Shown here: positions 37,569-46,486 of the stretch, in pieces
How positions within the stretch are numbered: the first letter of the stretch is position 1
Layout of the letters: each line of letters begins with the position of its first letter
Origin: a virus
Reading direction: 5' to 3' (one strand)
Virus record (IMG/VR): IMGVR_UViG_3300037225_001188
Coordinates: 62,001-126,000 of that record
DNA: 64,000 nt
Made by a program: the position numbers and the translations under genes
The notes under the pieces: model-generated
The model's database searches: none
What the model saw: only the letters and a program-made list of their open reading frames with translations
Told to the model about the DNA's origin: nothing

Positions 37569-38572
37569 TGGACGAGCGTCTCGAGCACCTTGAGGGCGTC
37601 TGCGAGTGCGCCCTCCACGCCCACCTGATGCTCGAGATGAGCGAGCATCGAGTGGCGAAGGCCGCCGGCGACGAAGAGGACGACGTTCGCGACGTCATCC
37701 TCCCGCCGCTCGTCATCACTCTCGCGCGCCTGCTAGCCGCCCGCTTTCGCCGCCGCGCCGATTCGGTCGTCGACGAGGCGGTTGCCGGGTTCGAGCAAGC
37801 CAGGACTGCTGAGCAGATCGCCGCGGTAGTGGAGAAGCTTGGCGTCGCGCTCGGAGCGGTCTTGGCCTCGGCCAGCTCGGGCGACGTCTCCAAGGCGGTC
37901 CAGGCGATGTTCCAGAAGGCGAAGGCGGCCGCGGCCGGTGAGCTTCACGTGCAATCGACCTTCTCTTCGCTTGACGGACGCACGCAGGAATGGCTGCAGC
38001 GGGCCTACCCGTGGTGGATCGGAGGCTACCACTCCAGCGTCCTCGCCAAGCAGATCGACGCCATCGCCAGGTACGCCATCATCGAGCGCGGGCTGTCCGG
38101 CAGCGAGCTAGCTGCGCTTATGCGCGACCAGCTCTCGCGGCTCTACGGGCTCGGGCGCGGCAGGAAGAGTCCGGTGGTGGTCCCGCGATCGTTCCGCGGT
38201 CAGCCGGACCTGTATTGGGTCGGGCTGGCGAACAACGCTGCGACTCAAGCCATGGCCTTCGCCAGGTTGTCGGCGATGCGCGAGGCCGGGGTCTTGCGCT
38301 ACGCCATCGCGTCCGTCGGGGACGAGCGCGTGTGCGCCCTCTGCCGCTTCATGGACGGCAAGGAGTTCTCGATCGCTGATGGAGAGAGCTTCCGCGATGC
38401 GGTCATCGCGACCAAGACGCCGGATGAGTACAAGGCGGTCGCCGGGTGGATGACGGTGAAGGTCGCCATGAAGCTGTTCGACGAGGGCGGAGATGCGGCG
38501 TTGGCGAAGACAAGCCTGCTGCTTCCGTCGTACCATTTCCTCTGTCGTTGTACCGTGTCGCCTGTGACATGA
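37568..38572 (+). CDS. MuF/SPP1 gp7-like minor head protein
   Basis: 334 residues. A helical N-terminus, then a domain in which DERVCALCRFMDGKEFSI is followed by LLLPSYHFLCRCTVSPV at the C-terminus: the CxxC-x-x-G...H-x-x-CRC zinc-like motif of MuF domains. Such proteins bind the portal and enter the head, where some carry fused toxins or enzymes; no fused enzyme is present here. It starts on the last base of the portal stop codon. Confidence 0.8.
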   Translation: MDERLEHLEGVCECALHAHLMLEMSEHRVAKAAGDEEDDVRDVILPPLVITLARLLAARFRRRADSVVDEAVAGFEQARTAEQIAAVVEKLGVALGAVLASASSGDVSKAVQAMFQKAKAAAAGELHVQSTFSSLDGRTQEWLQRAYPWWIGGYHSSVLAKQIDAIARYAIIERGLSGSELAALMRDQLSRLYGLGRGRKSPVVVPRSFRGQPDLYWVGLANNAATQAMAFARLSAMREAGVLRYAIASVGDERVCALCRFMDGKEFSIADGESFRDAVIATKTPDEYKAVAGWMTVKVAMKLFDEGGDAALAKTSLLLPSYHFLCRCTVSPVT

Positions 38573-38582
38573 GAGGTTCGTT

Positions 38583-41500
38583 ATGGACGAAAGACTGGAC
38601 CGGAAGAACCGGAGAGCAGTCCGCGAGGCCGAAGCTGTGAAAAAGCAGTCGGCCGCGTTAGCCCCAGCCGCGCCGATCGTGCCCTTGGATGCCGTCGACA
38701 AAGCCGTGGCAGCCAAGGACGTCACGCCCGACATGTTCGACGGTATGGACGACGAGGACCTCAAGTCGGTCGCCAATGAGGTCGCCGAGCTGTGGGCCAG
38801 CATGTACGGGTCCGCCCTCGACGCGCCGAAGCAGGCCATCGCCGAGACGAAGGTCGACCTGCCGGCAGACCAGATCCAAGCCCTCCGCGACCGGCGCAAG
38901 CGCACGGTGGTCAACGACGAGGCCTTGCCGGCGGCAAAGGTCTACTTGGTCACCAACGACGGCAAGGCCTACGGCCTGCTGTCGATGGGGGCTCCGCGCG
39001 AGCTGTCGGTGGACGAGTTCATGGCTGAGGACCTCTCGGCTGACGAGCAGGCCCAGCGCTGGCCCGACGCCAACCGCCTCTTCTGCCACGACGTCCTGGC
39101 GTACTTCGACTTCGGCGAGCCCGTCGATCCGAGCCAGGTCGAGTACAAGGCCGTCTCGAAGATGACGCGCGAGGACCTCGTCAAGATGGCGGAGAAGCTG
39201 CACGCGGAGGCCGAGAAGAGAAGCCTCGAGTTGGGCTTCCCGCAGGACCTCCAGCGCCAGCTTCAGGTCGCGAAGAGCGACAGCCACCCGCAGTCGCCAG
39301 ACCTCTACATGCCGCCGAACGATCCGAACCCTGAAGCTGAACCGCCGTTCGGGCAGCAGCCGAAGGAGTACGCCAGCAACAAGGTCAAGGTCCCAGGGGT
39401 GAGCGATCCGATCGATGGACCGAAGGGGCACGAGTGGGGCTCGAACAACCCGGCCCAGCAGGAGTGGGACGCCGGCGACTACTCGCACTACGGGGAGGGT
39501 GACGCAGGCGGCTTCTACGAGTTCTCGACCAGCGGCGGGGCTCGGTACTCGGCGGGGGCGCCGAACGCCGGCGAGAGCCCGATCGCGTCCGGGTCGCTCG
39601 CGGCCGCCGGGAAGAAGAACCCCATCATCGCTCGATGGCGAACGACGCTCACGAAGGCAGCCGTCGTCCCGACGGTTCGGATGCTTCTCGAGGCCCGCGT
39701 GCACGAGGCATTCACCGTCACGGCCGACTACCTGTACTCCGTCGGGCTCCTCGAGCGCGACGAGCGCGTCTCGCTGTCCGGGCTCGTCGGAGACTTGCTC
39801 GACGCCTTCGGCGGCGCGATGCCGTACGACCTCGGGGTGCGGCCACTCAACAGCGTTCCTCAGGTCGAGACGAAGGTCGTCACCAAGGGGTCGGCGAAGA
39901 CCCCGCCCGACATCATCATGTCGGTCCAGTCCCCGGTCACGGTCGGCCCCGCCTCGGCCTCGCCGGAGTGGGGGCCGACACCGGTGGCGAAGGACGGCTC
40001 GCTTGCTGCGGAGCTGAACGCCGCCCTGGCGTCAGAGTACGGCGCCTGGCTCACCTACGTGAGCTGCGGCCACGCGGCGAGCGGCCTGGAGAGCGACGCG
40101 GTCAGAAACCTCTTCTTCGACCACGCCGACGAGGAGTACGAGCACGCGAAGCTCCTCGGGCGCAAGATCGTCGGCCTCGGCGTCATGCCGACGATCGACG
40201 TCGACCTGGCCGTCCGCGGGGCGACCCTGACGACGGTCCCGCGCAGCCTGGCGGCCATGGTCGCGCTGAACCTCGAGATGGAGCACGCGGCCACCGCCCG
40301 CTACGAGCAGCTGCTCTCCAGGAGCGACCTCGACTCGGCGCTCACCAACGACCTCCAGACGATCGCCTCGAAGGAGGCCGAGCACGCCGAGGAGCTTGGT
40401 CGCCTCTGCGTCGAGAAGGACGCCCAGTTCATCGTTGGCGAGCCGCCGCAGACCGAGCAAGACGTCCGCGGCGGGCACTTCGAGGGGGCGCCCGACGACT
40501 TCGCAGTCACCCAAGCCTGTGGCACGAAGTACCCGTTCGTGATGCAGCACGTCTTCAGCGGCCTCCGCGGGCAGCAGGAGCGGGCCGACCTGAAGAAGGC
40601 GCTCGACCAGGTCAAGGCGATGGCTGCCGGAGGCGACGCCGCGGCAGACGCGGCCCTGGCAGACATGTGGAAGAAGCACGACCTGAAAATAATCACCACC
40701 AACCTTGAAAAATTGTCGGCATCGCTGCAGGCAGCTGACGACGGTAGAGGTGACGCCTCGTCGGTGATGGCGAGCTTCCTGGACAGTTCTCCACCGCAAG
40801 CCATAGACTTGCATAAGGTTTTGGCGAGCGTCGTCACCCCGGGCAGCGTGCACACCGATCTCCTAATTCAATCGCCCGAAGGTGACTGGTTGATAGGTTG
40901 GATGATGGACACCCCAAAAAGTGTGCTGCAGACGTTGGACGGAAAGCTGTTGCGCGTCATGCGCAACAAGGTCCTCGAGCACGCTCCTGGTGACGTCGTC
41001 GCCTGCCAGAAGACCGGACGCCGCGAGACCGGCAACCTGCACCTGGTCAGCCCGTCCAGCTCGGTCTTCAAGGACGAGTCGACCAACGGACAGCCAGTGG
41101 GCGAGGTCAGGTTCCTCGACCGCGGCGAGGCCATCTTCGGGGTTCAGAAGCCCGACTACCACGAGATGTTCCTCTCGTTCGAGAAGAACCAGAAGCTCAG
41201 CGGCCGCTGGGAGTTCAAGAGCGCGGAGCCGCCGGACGCGTGGCTCGCCGAGCGCCCGGAAGTCCAGGCCCCGTACGCCGTCACCCACAAGGACCCCGAA
41301 GCCGGGGCGGCGTGGAACCAGGCGGCGGTGGACCTCCTGCGCGAGATGAAGTACCCGGACATGTCGGACCCGGCCGAGTCGGTGTCGAAGTTCGTCCAGG
41401 TCTTCAAGAGCGCTTCCACCGAAGAGCGGACCGTGTTCGGCGTCGTACTCGAGCCCGAGACCATGGACGCCCACGGCGACGTGATCTCGATCAGCGAGAT

Positions 41501-41798
41501 CCAGAACGCCGCCTACACGTACATGGAGTTCTACCAGCAGAAGGGGTTCCAGCACGGTAAGAACCCTCGCTACCCGGCCTTCCCGGACGGCCTGCGGCTG
41601 CTGGAGAGCTACGTGCTCGACCCGCAGCTCTTCCCCAACGGCATCGACATCGGTTCGCGTCACGTCAAGCCTGGCACCTGGCTGATGCGGATGCGTGTGG
41701 ACCACGACGGCCTGTGGAGCGACATCAAGACCGGTCGCATCACCGGGTTCAGCATCGGCGGTTTCGCTCGGTCGATCTCCGAGCAAAGGGCAGCCTGA
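38583..41798 (+). CDS. head protein fusing a ferritin-like domain to an XkdF-type prohead protease
   Basis: 1071 residues. N-terminal region (~90-230) with KVYLVTNDGKAYGLLSMGAP. A Pro/Asn-rich linker follows (~230-370). A four-helix ferritin-like domain lies at ~470-620: ALASEYGAWLTYVSCGHA, FFDHADEEYEHAKLLGRKI, ALNLEMEHAATARYEQLL, ASKEAEHAEELGRL, with Glu, ExxH, Glu and ExxH in the di-iron positions. A beta-rich domain is at ~750-900. The C-terminal ~130 residues are XkdF-like: FGVVLEPETMDAHGDVIS, KPGTWLMRMRVDHDG, TGFSIGGFARSI. Gene order fits prohead protease; the ferritin insertion is unusual. GC dips around 40680-40960. Confidence 0.75.
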   Translation: MDERLDRKNRRAVREAEAVKKQSAALAPAAPIVPLDAVDKAVAAKDVTPDMFDGMDDEDLKSVANEVAELWASMYGSALDAPKQAIAETKVDLPADQIQALRDRRKRTVVNDEALPAAKVYLVTNDGKAYGLLSMGAPRELSVDEFMAEDLSADEQAQRWPDANRLFCHDVLAYFDFGEPVDPSQVEYKAVSKMTREDLVKMAEKLHAEAEKRSLELGFPQDLQRQLQVAKSDSHPQSPDLYMPPNDPNPEAEPPFGQQPKEYASNKVKVPGVSDPIDGPKGHEWGSNNPAQQEWDAGDYSHYGEGDAGGFYEFSTSGGARYSAGAPNAGESPIASGSLAAAGKKNPIIARWRTTLTKAAVVPTVRMLLEARVHEAFTVTADYLYSVGLLERDERVSLSGLVGDLLDAFGGAMPYDLGVRPLNSVPQVETKVVTKGSAKTPPDIIMSVQSPVTVGPASASPEWGPTPVAKDGSLAAELNAALASEYGAWLTYVSCGHAASGLESDAVRNLFFDHADEEYEHAKLLGRKIVGLGVMPTIDVDLAVRGATLTTVPRSLAAMVALNLEMEHAATARYEQLLSRSDLDSALTNDLQTIASKEAEHAEELGRLCVEKDAQFIVGEPPQTEQDVRGGHFEGAPDDFAVTQACGTKYPFVMQHVFSGLRGQQERADLKKALDQVKAMAAGGDAAADAALADMWKKHDLKIITTNLEKLSASLQAADDGRGDASSVMASFLDSSPPQAIDLHKVLASVVTPGSVHTDLLIQSPEGDWLIGWMMDTPKSVLQTLDGKLLRVMRNKVLEHAPGDVVACQKTGRRETGNLHLVSPSSSVFKDESTNGQPVGEVRFLDRGEAIFGVQKPDYHEMFLSFEKNQKLSGRWEFKSAEPPDAWLAERPEVQAPYAVTHKDPEAGAAWNQAAVDLLREMKYPDMSDPAESVSKFVQVFKSASTEERTVFGVVLEPETMDAHGDVISISEIQNAAYTYMEFYQQKGFQHGKNPRYPAFPDGLRLLESYVLDPQLFPNGIDIGSRHVKPGTWLMRMRVDHDGLWSDIKTGRITGFSIGGFARSISEQRAA

Positions 41799-41800
41799 CG

Positions 41801-43138
41801 ATGGCACGACGCCTGGTCAATCTCCTGGTGAAGTGCGTCGACCTGGTCGACGAGCCAGCCAACCAAGAACCGTTCCTCGTCGTCAAGGACAAGGGCGGAA
41901 GCTCGAAGGTCGAGGGGGCAGTATGGTCGACCGCTGAGGTCAACCTGCTCCCCGACTCGAGCTTCCTCCTCGTCGATGACGGCGGCACCAAGGATGGTGA
42001 AGGCAAGACGACTCCACGTTCGCTGCGGCACCTACCGTACCGCGACAAGGACGGCAAGGTCGACCTCGCTCACCTGCGCAACGCGCTCGCCCGCATCCCC
42101 CAGATGAAGACGGACGAGGCCACCAAGAAGCGTCTGACGGAGCACGCCCGCCAACTCCTCGAGCAGGAGGGCGGCGGTTCCAAGGAGAAAGCAGCGATGG
42201 AGACCACGACCCAGGGAGAGGCCACCGCCAAGGCGGGGGCGGCCCCCGCAGAGACCCCGTTCACCATGGCCATGGCGAAGGCCGATTCGATCCTGGGTGC
42301 CGACGCGGCACTCGCCAAGTCCCTTGGCGACGCCGTGCAGAGCGTCATCCAGAGCGTCGTCGTCAGCAAGACCATGACCCCCGACAAGGTCGCCGAGGCG
42401 ATGAAGGCCTCGACCGACCTCGTCGAGCAGGCCATGTCCGAGCCCGACGCGGAGCTGCGCAAGAGCGCCCTGTCGAAGGCGAAGGACCTCATGGAGCGCC
42501 TCCACAAGAGCGTGACCGCGATGCAGCCCGGCCCCCAGGTCGGGATGCCGGCCGGCGCGGGCGGCGAGCCGTGGAATGGCTCCGGGAAGCCCGAGGGCGA
42601 CCTGAAGCCGCAGTTCACCGCGAAGGCGTTCACCGCCGGCGCCGGCGCGAACGGCAATCACACGATCCCGACCGCGGCCGGCGGCACCCCGCCGGAGGGC
42701 GCTCCGACCTCGGAGCCGAAGCCGCAGGTCACGTCCTTCCCGGGCGGCGCGGACATCACCAACGCCGTACGGAAGGCGGCCGAAGATCTGACCAAGGCGC
42801 TCGGCAGCCTCGCGAAGGCCTTCGAGCCCGCGGCCCCGGCGTGCGCGCCCGAGGCGAAGGCGGCCGAGGAGCCGAAGCCGCCCGTCGCGCCCGAGGCGAA
42901 GGCGGCCGAGGAGCCGAAGCCGGCGGCCGAGGTCGAGAAGAAGGGCACCGTCGGACCGCAGGCGTCCGGCGAGGGCCCGGTGGATGAGGTCGCCAAGGCC
43001 ATCGGCGAGGTCAGCCGGCGCCTGCAGCTCCTCGAGAAGGGGAACATCGGCTCCGGGACCAAGGCCGCGCAGGGCGGGGCCGAGGGCGACGCGGCCGGCA
43101 AGGCGGTGGAGAAGTCGTTCTGGGCGAACATCGTCTAG
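41801..43138 (+). CDS. probable scaffolding protein
   Basis: 445 residues. N-terminus LVNLLVKCVDLVDEPANQEP with the V-DLVD-PAN motif of XkdF-like protease-substrate proteins, then SLRHLPYRDKDGKVDLAHLR (a small conserved helical element), a helical middle (LAKSLGDAVQSVIQSVVVSK), a Gly/Pro-rich stretch and repeated EAKAAEEPKPP units before the acidic C-terminus ending KSFWANIV. Long helices, low complexity and the position between protease and capsid genes fit a scaffold. It follows directly after the previous stop. Confidence 0.65.
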   Translation: MARRLVNLLVKCVDLVDEPANQEPFLVVKDKGGSSKVEGAVWSTAEVNLLPDSSFLLVDDGGTKDGEGKTTPRSLRHLPYRDKDGKVDLAHLRNALARIPQMKTDEATKKRLTEHARQLLEQEGGGSKEKAAMETTTQGEATAKAGAAPAETPFTMAMAKADSILGADAALAKSLGDAVQSVIQSVVVSKTMTPDKVAEAMKASTDLVEQAMSEPDAELRKSALSKAKDLMERLHKSVTAMQPGPQVGMPAGAGGEPWNGSGKPEGDLKPQFTAKAFTAGAGANGNHTIPTAAGGTPPEGAPTSEPKPQVTSFPGGADITNAVRKAAEDLTKALGSLAKAFEPAAPACAPEAKAAEEPKPPVAPEAKAAEEPKPAAEVEKKGTVGPQASGEGPVDEVAKAIGEVSRRLQLLEKGNIGSGTKAAQGGAEGDAAGKAVEKSFWANIV

Positions 43139-43218
43139 AGCGATCGTCTCGACCATAGACGCAGTAAACGAACACGAGCAAGCGGCGCACTGACGCCGAG
43201 AGTCCCAGGAGGAAGTTC

Positions 43219-44424
43219 ATGAGCCAGATCTCCAACGCCACGCTGGTCGAGAAGGCCGTCATCGCGACGGACGCACTCGCGACCGCCGGCAAGCTCAACC
43301 CCCAGCAGAGCGACAAGTTCATCGACTACGTCTTCGACCAGACGATGCTGCGCCAGAACGCGCGCACCATCAAGTTCACGCCCGAGACGCTGAACATCGA
43401 CAAGATCGGCGTCGGCAAGCGCGTCGCCGTGGCGGCCACCGAGGCAGAGGACCCCAGCGTCCGCCGCGGTATCACGGCCACCAAGGTCACCCTGACGCCC
43501 GTCGAAGTCATGGTGCCCTTCGAGATCGGCGACACGTTCCGCGAGATCAACATCGAGGGCCAGAACGTGGACGAGCACATCGTCCGCATGATGGCGACGG
43601 TGTTCGCGAACGACCTCGAAGACCTCTTCATCAACGGCAACAAGCTCGGCCCGGCCATCCTGGAGGCCGACTACAAGGACGGCGGCAGCGACTCCCAGTA
43701 CGTGAAGGACGCGTACCTGGGCCTCGTCGACGGCTGGCTCAAGCTGGCCGAGGACGCGCACCGCGTCGACGCGCTCAGCGCGAACGTCGCCCCGGGCCTC
43801 TTCTCGAAGATGCTCAACAACATGCCGCCCAAGTTCAAGCGCGACCGCAAGAAGCTGCGCTTCCTGGCGAGCATCGAGACCGAGCAGCTGTACCGCGAGC
43901 GCCTCTCGCAGCGCGCGACGCCCGGCTCGGACCGCAGCATCGAGAACGCCGACGCCATGACGCCGTTCGGCGTGCCGCTCGTCGGCGTGCCGCTGCTCTC
44001 GCAGACCCCGAAGGTCGTCGAGCACGTCGCGGTCAACAGCGACGGCACCACGGCGACCGCGCTGAAGTACAGCAACATCGACAACGTCGTCGTCTCCGCG
44101 TCGACCCTGAGCAGCACCGCGGCCACGCCGTACATCGCGAACACCGACTACACGGTGGACCTCGTGAACGGCAGCATCACGCGCCTCACGGGGCAAGCGA
44201 TCGGCTCGGCGGCCACCGTCAAGGTGACCTACACCACCACGAGCCGCATTCTGCTCACCCACATGGAGAACTTCGTCGTGGGCATCGGGCGCGACGTCCG
44301 CATCGAGAAGCAGCGCAACATCTTCCGCCGCGTCAACATGTACGCGATCACGGCCAAGGTGGCGGTGCAGGTCGAGGAGACCGACGCCCTCGTCGACGGC
44401 TACAACATCGGCCTGACGATCTAA
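43219..44424 (+). CDS. major capsid protein (HK97-type) with an inserted beta domain
   Basis: 401 residues behind a very strong AGGAGGAAGTTC. MSQISNATLVEKAVIATDAL, then RQNARTIKFTPETLNIDKIG and VTLTPVEVMVPFEIGDTFRE (E-loop/P-domain region), MMATVFANDLEDLFINGNK, and KLRFLASIETEQLYRERLSQ in the A-domain. Residues ~275-345 (NVVVSASTLSSTAATPYIAN, DYTVDLVNGSITRLTGQAIG) look like an Ig-like surface insertion before the C-terminal NIFRRVNMYAITAKVAVQVE. Forms the icosahedral shell. Confidence 0.85.
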   Translation: MSQISNATLVEKAVIATDALATAGKLNPQQSDKFIDYVFDQTMLRQNARTIKFTPETLNIDKIGVGKRVAVAATEAEDPSVRRGITATKVTLTPVEVMVPFEIGDTFREINIEGQNVDEHIVRMMATVFANDLEDLFINGNKLGPAILEADYKDGGSDSQYVKDAYLGLVDGWLKLAEDAHRVDALSANVAPGLFSKMLNNMPPKFKRDRKKLRFLASIETEQLYRERLSQRATPGSDRSIENADAMTPFGVPLVGVPLLSQTPKVVEHVAVNSDGTTATALKYSNIDNVVVSASTLSSTAATPYIANTDYTVDLVNGSITRLTGQAIGSAATVKVTYTTTSRILLTHMENFVVGIGRDVRIEKQRNIFRRVNMYAITAKVAVQVEETDALVDGYNIGLTI

Positions 44425-44435
44425 GGTCAGCGAGC

Positions 44436-44470
44436 GGTGCCGAGGCCTCGCAGCCAGGGGCCTCGGCACC
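44436..44470 (+). terminator. strong hairpin after the major capsid gene
   Basis: 11-bp perfect stem GGTGCCGAGGC/GCCTCGGCACC with a 13-nt loop, 12 bases after the capsid stop, without a T-run. It probably ends part of the transcription or protects the capsid mRNA, a common arrangement after major capsid genes. Confidence 0.55.
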
Positions 44471-44493
44471 ACCACGTAACGAGGAGAGCTGCG

Positions 44494-44802
44494 ATGCCCG
44501 TCAGGACGAAGGTCGGTAGCGACCAGAAGACAGCTCCTCGAGACGACGTTCAGCGCGAGGAGGCCATCTCCCGCCTGCTGGGCGAGCCCGAGGTCAAGGG
44601 TGAGGACCAGGCTCCTGAGCCGGTCCAGAAGCCGAAGCCGTCCGCCATCGTGCGGCTGATCGTCGGCATGTCGAACATCTCGCACGGGAAGTCCTACCTG
44701 AGGGACCGTCCGTTCATCGTCACCGACGAGGCGAGGATCGAGGAGTTCAAGCACGACGGCAACTTCTCCGTCGAGATGGTGGCCCAGAAGAGCGCCGGGT
44801 GA
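44494..44802 (+). CDS. small virion-region protein, 102 aa
   Basis: MPVRTKVGSDQKTAPRDDVQ, an acidic linker, then SAIVRLIVGMSNISHGKSYL and FIVTDEARIEEFKHDGNFSV. GAGGAGAG precedes the ATG. The C-terminal half may be a small beta domain. Position next to capsid suggests head completion or decoration. Unassigned. Confidence 0.5.
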   Translation: MPVRTKVGSDQKTAPRDDVQREEAISRLLGEPEVKGEDQAPEPVQKPKPSAIVRLIVGMSNISHGKSYLRDRPFIVTDEARIEEFKHDGNFSVEMVAQKSAG

Positions 44803-44806
44803 CCGC

Positions 44807-45208
44807 GTGCTGAAGGTCCACCTCGCCGACGGAAGGACGCTGTCCTTCGAGCTGGGAGACGAGGCGCAGCGAGGGGCATGGGAACGATCGGCACAGAGCA
44901 GCACCTTCCAGAGCACCATCCGCGGGGTGGCGCTGCTCCACAACCGAACCCTCCACACGCTGCCGCTCCCGAAGCAGTTCAAGTCCCTCCGTTTCTCAGC
45001 CGAGCTGATCACCAGCAAAGGCGAGGGCGGGGAGAGGGTCACAGGAGAGCGCGTGGTCTGCCAGGCTGACGCAGTGCGGGTGTCCATCACCGCGTACTAC
45101 ACCCAGACCCCGAAGATGGTCAGGGTCGACGTCGCCAGGACCGGACGGATGCGCTTCGACGGGAAACCAGGAACGAGCCCCGCGCACGGGCAAGGAGCAG
45201 TTTCATGA
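44807..45208 (+). CDS. hypothetical protein, 133 aa
   Basis: GTG start. LKVHLADGRTLSFELGDEAQ, then TFQSTIRGVALLHNRTLHTL and RVVCQADAVRVSITAYYTQT: beta-rich. The stop overlaps the next ATG. Probably a small structural or assembly protein, from context only. Confidence 0.45.
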   Translation: MLKVHLADGRTLSFELGDEAQRGAWERSAQSSTFQSTIRGVALLHNRTLHTLPLPKQFKSLRFSAELITSKGEGGERVTGERVVCQADAVRVSITAYYTQTPKMVRVDVARTGRMRFDGKPGTSPAHGQGAVS

Positions 45209-45753
45209 AGACCAACCGATTCGACTCGAACCCCTACCAGGGCGGCGCCGGGCTCGCAGACGGGGGACTCGCCAGCGACCTCAGCGCCCTCGTCAACGGC
45301 CTCGCGAAGAGCGACAGCGGCATCCTGGGCGGCGGCTTCGTCACGACCGCCACCCACACGCAGGTCGCTGGCACCGGCGCGACCACGTGGACCGTGGGCA
45401 TCACCGCCCTCGACACGCTCGTCGACGGCGTCTACAACCACGACAACCTCAACGCGGCCTTCGCCGTCCACAACTCGACGTGCCTCGTCACCGACGGCCA
45501 GTCGGTCTACGCCTGGCTGCTCGAGAAGCACGGCGCCGGGACCGTGACGACGGTCGCCGTCAAGGGCACAGCCGCGGTGCACGGCGCCGAGGCCGTGCCG
45601 ACCGACGACGAGATCCAGCTCGCGCTGGGCGCCGGCGTCACCTTCATCAAGCTCGCGCTGCTCCACATCTCCCGGACCAGCACGACCCTGACCGAGAAGA
45701 TCGACATGTCGTACCGGCAGCCGCACGGCGTCGCCGGCATGAACGGTTTCTAG
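45205..45753 (+). CDS. putative capsid decoration/head fibre protein, 182 aa
   Basis: A Gly/Asn-rich N-terminus (MKTNRFDSNPYQGGAGLADG), then Thr/Val-rich strands (TTATHTQVAGTGATTWTVGI, TCLVTDGQSVYAWLLEKHGA, VTTVAVKGTAAVHGAEAV). The composition is that of an exposed beta-sandwich. Placed after the capsid gene and before the glycosylation cassette, it is a candidate decoration protein and possible glycosylation target; inferred. Confidence 0.5.
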   Translation: MKTNRFDSNPYQGGAGLADGGLASDLSALVNGLAKSDSGILGGGFVTTATHTQVAGTGATTWTVGITALDTLVDGVYNHDNLNAAFAVHNSTCLVTDGQSVYAWLLEKHGAGTVTTVAVKGTAAVHGAEAVPTDDEIQLALGAGVTFIKLALLHISRTSTTLTEKIDMSYRQPHGVAGMNGF

Positions 45754-45762
45754 CCGTTCGAC

Positions 45763-45779
45763 GGGCTCCTCGCGAGCCC
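45763..45779 (+). terminator. small hairpin before the glycosyltransferase cassette
   Basis: GGGCTC/GAGCCC with loop CTCGC, followed by ACCAACCGCG; no T-run. It could separate head genes from the cassette or only stabilise mRNA. Confidence 0.3.
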
Positions 45780-45805
45780 ACCAACCGCGAAGGAGGCTTG
45801 GCCCG

Positions 45806-46486
45806 ATGGGCACAACTCCGGTAGTGGCCTACTGCATCCCATCCTGCAATCCTGCTCGGGCGGCCGCGGCCGTAGAGCGCTGGCACGCCCGCGGTTACCT
45901 TGTGCACCTCGCCGTCGAGGGCGTGTTCCCTGACGTCGGCGCCGACCTGGTCCAGCGGTCCGACTCCTACCCCGGCTACTCGGTCGCCTCCAACACCCTG
46001 GCGGTCGCCGCGGTGGCCGCCGGGGCCGACGTCGTCGTCTTCGGCGGCGATGACATGGACCCCGAGCCGTCGCTCACCGCCCAGGAGATCGCTGCCCAGT
46101 ACCTCGAGCACTTCGGCGGCTCGTTCGGCGTCATGCAGCCGACCGGCGACCGGCCCGAGACCTTCGGCACCGACCGCATCTGCGGCTCGCCGTGGCTCGG
46201 GCGCGACTGGGTTCTCCGGGCCTACGGCGGCCTGGGCGCGGTGTGGCCCGGGTACCACCAGTTCTTCATGGACGAGGAGCTGCAGAACGTCGCGAAGAAG
46301 CTCGGCGTCCTCTGGCAGCGTCCCGACCTCACGCAGGAGCACCACCACTGGCTCCGCTACGGCCTCAGCACGAAGACCGCGTACCAGGTCTCCAACGACC
46401 GTTGGTGGACGCCGGACGAGACGATGTTCAAGGCGCGGAAGGCCGCAGGTTTCCCGGGCAGCGACCCGCTGCCGGAGGTACGATGA
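45806..46486 (+). CDS. GT-A-fold glycosyltransferase-like protein
   Basis: 226 residues. VVAYCIPSCNPARAAAAVER, then ADVVVFGGDDMDPEPSLTAQ: the DDMD stands where GT-A enzymes have their metal-binding DxD motif. GRDWVLRAYGGLGAVWPGYH, FMDEELQNVAKKLG and HHHWLRYGL follow, fitting acceptor-side elements. GAAGGAGG precedes the ATG. It probably transfers a sugar to a virion protein, DNA-linked group or host glycan; acceptor unknown. Confidence 0.65.
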   Translation: MGTTPVVAYCIPSCNPARAAAAVERWHARGYLVHLAVEGVFPDVGADLVQRSDSYPGYSVASNTLAVAAVAAGADVVVFGGDDMDPEPSLTAQEIAAQYLEHFGGSFGVMQPTGDRPETFGTDRICGSPWLGRDWVLRAYGGLGAVWPGYHQFFMDEELQNVAKKLGVLWQRPDLTQEHHHWLRYGLSTKTAYQVSNDRWWTPDETMFKARKAAGFPGSDPLPEVR

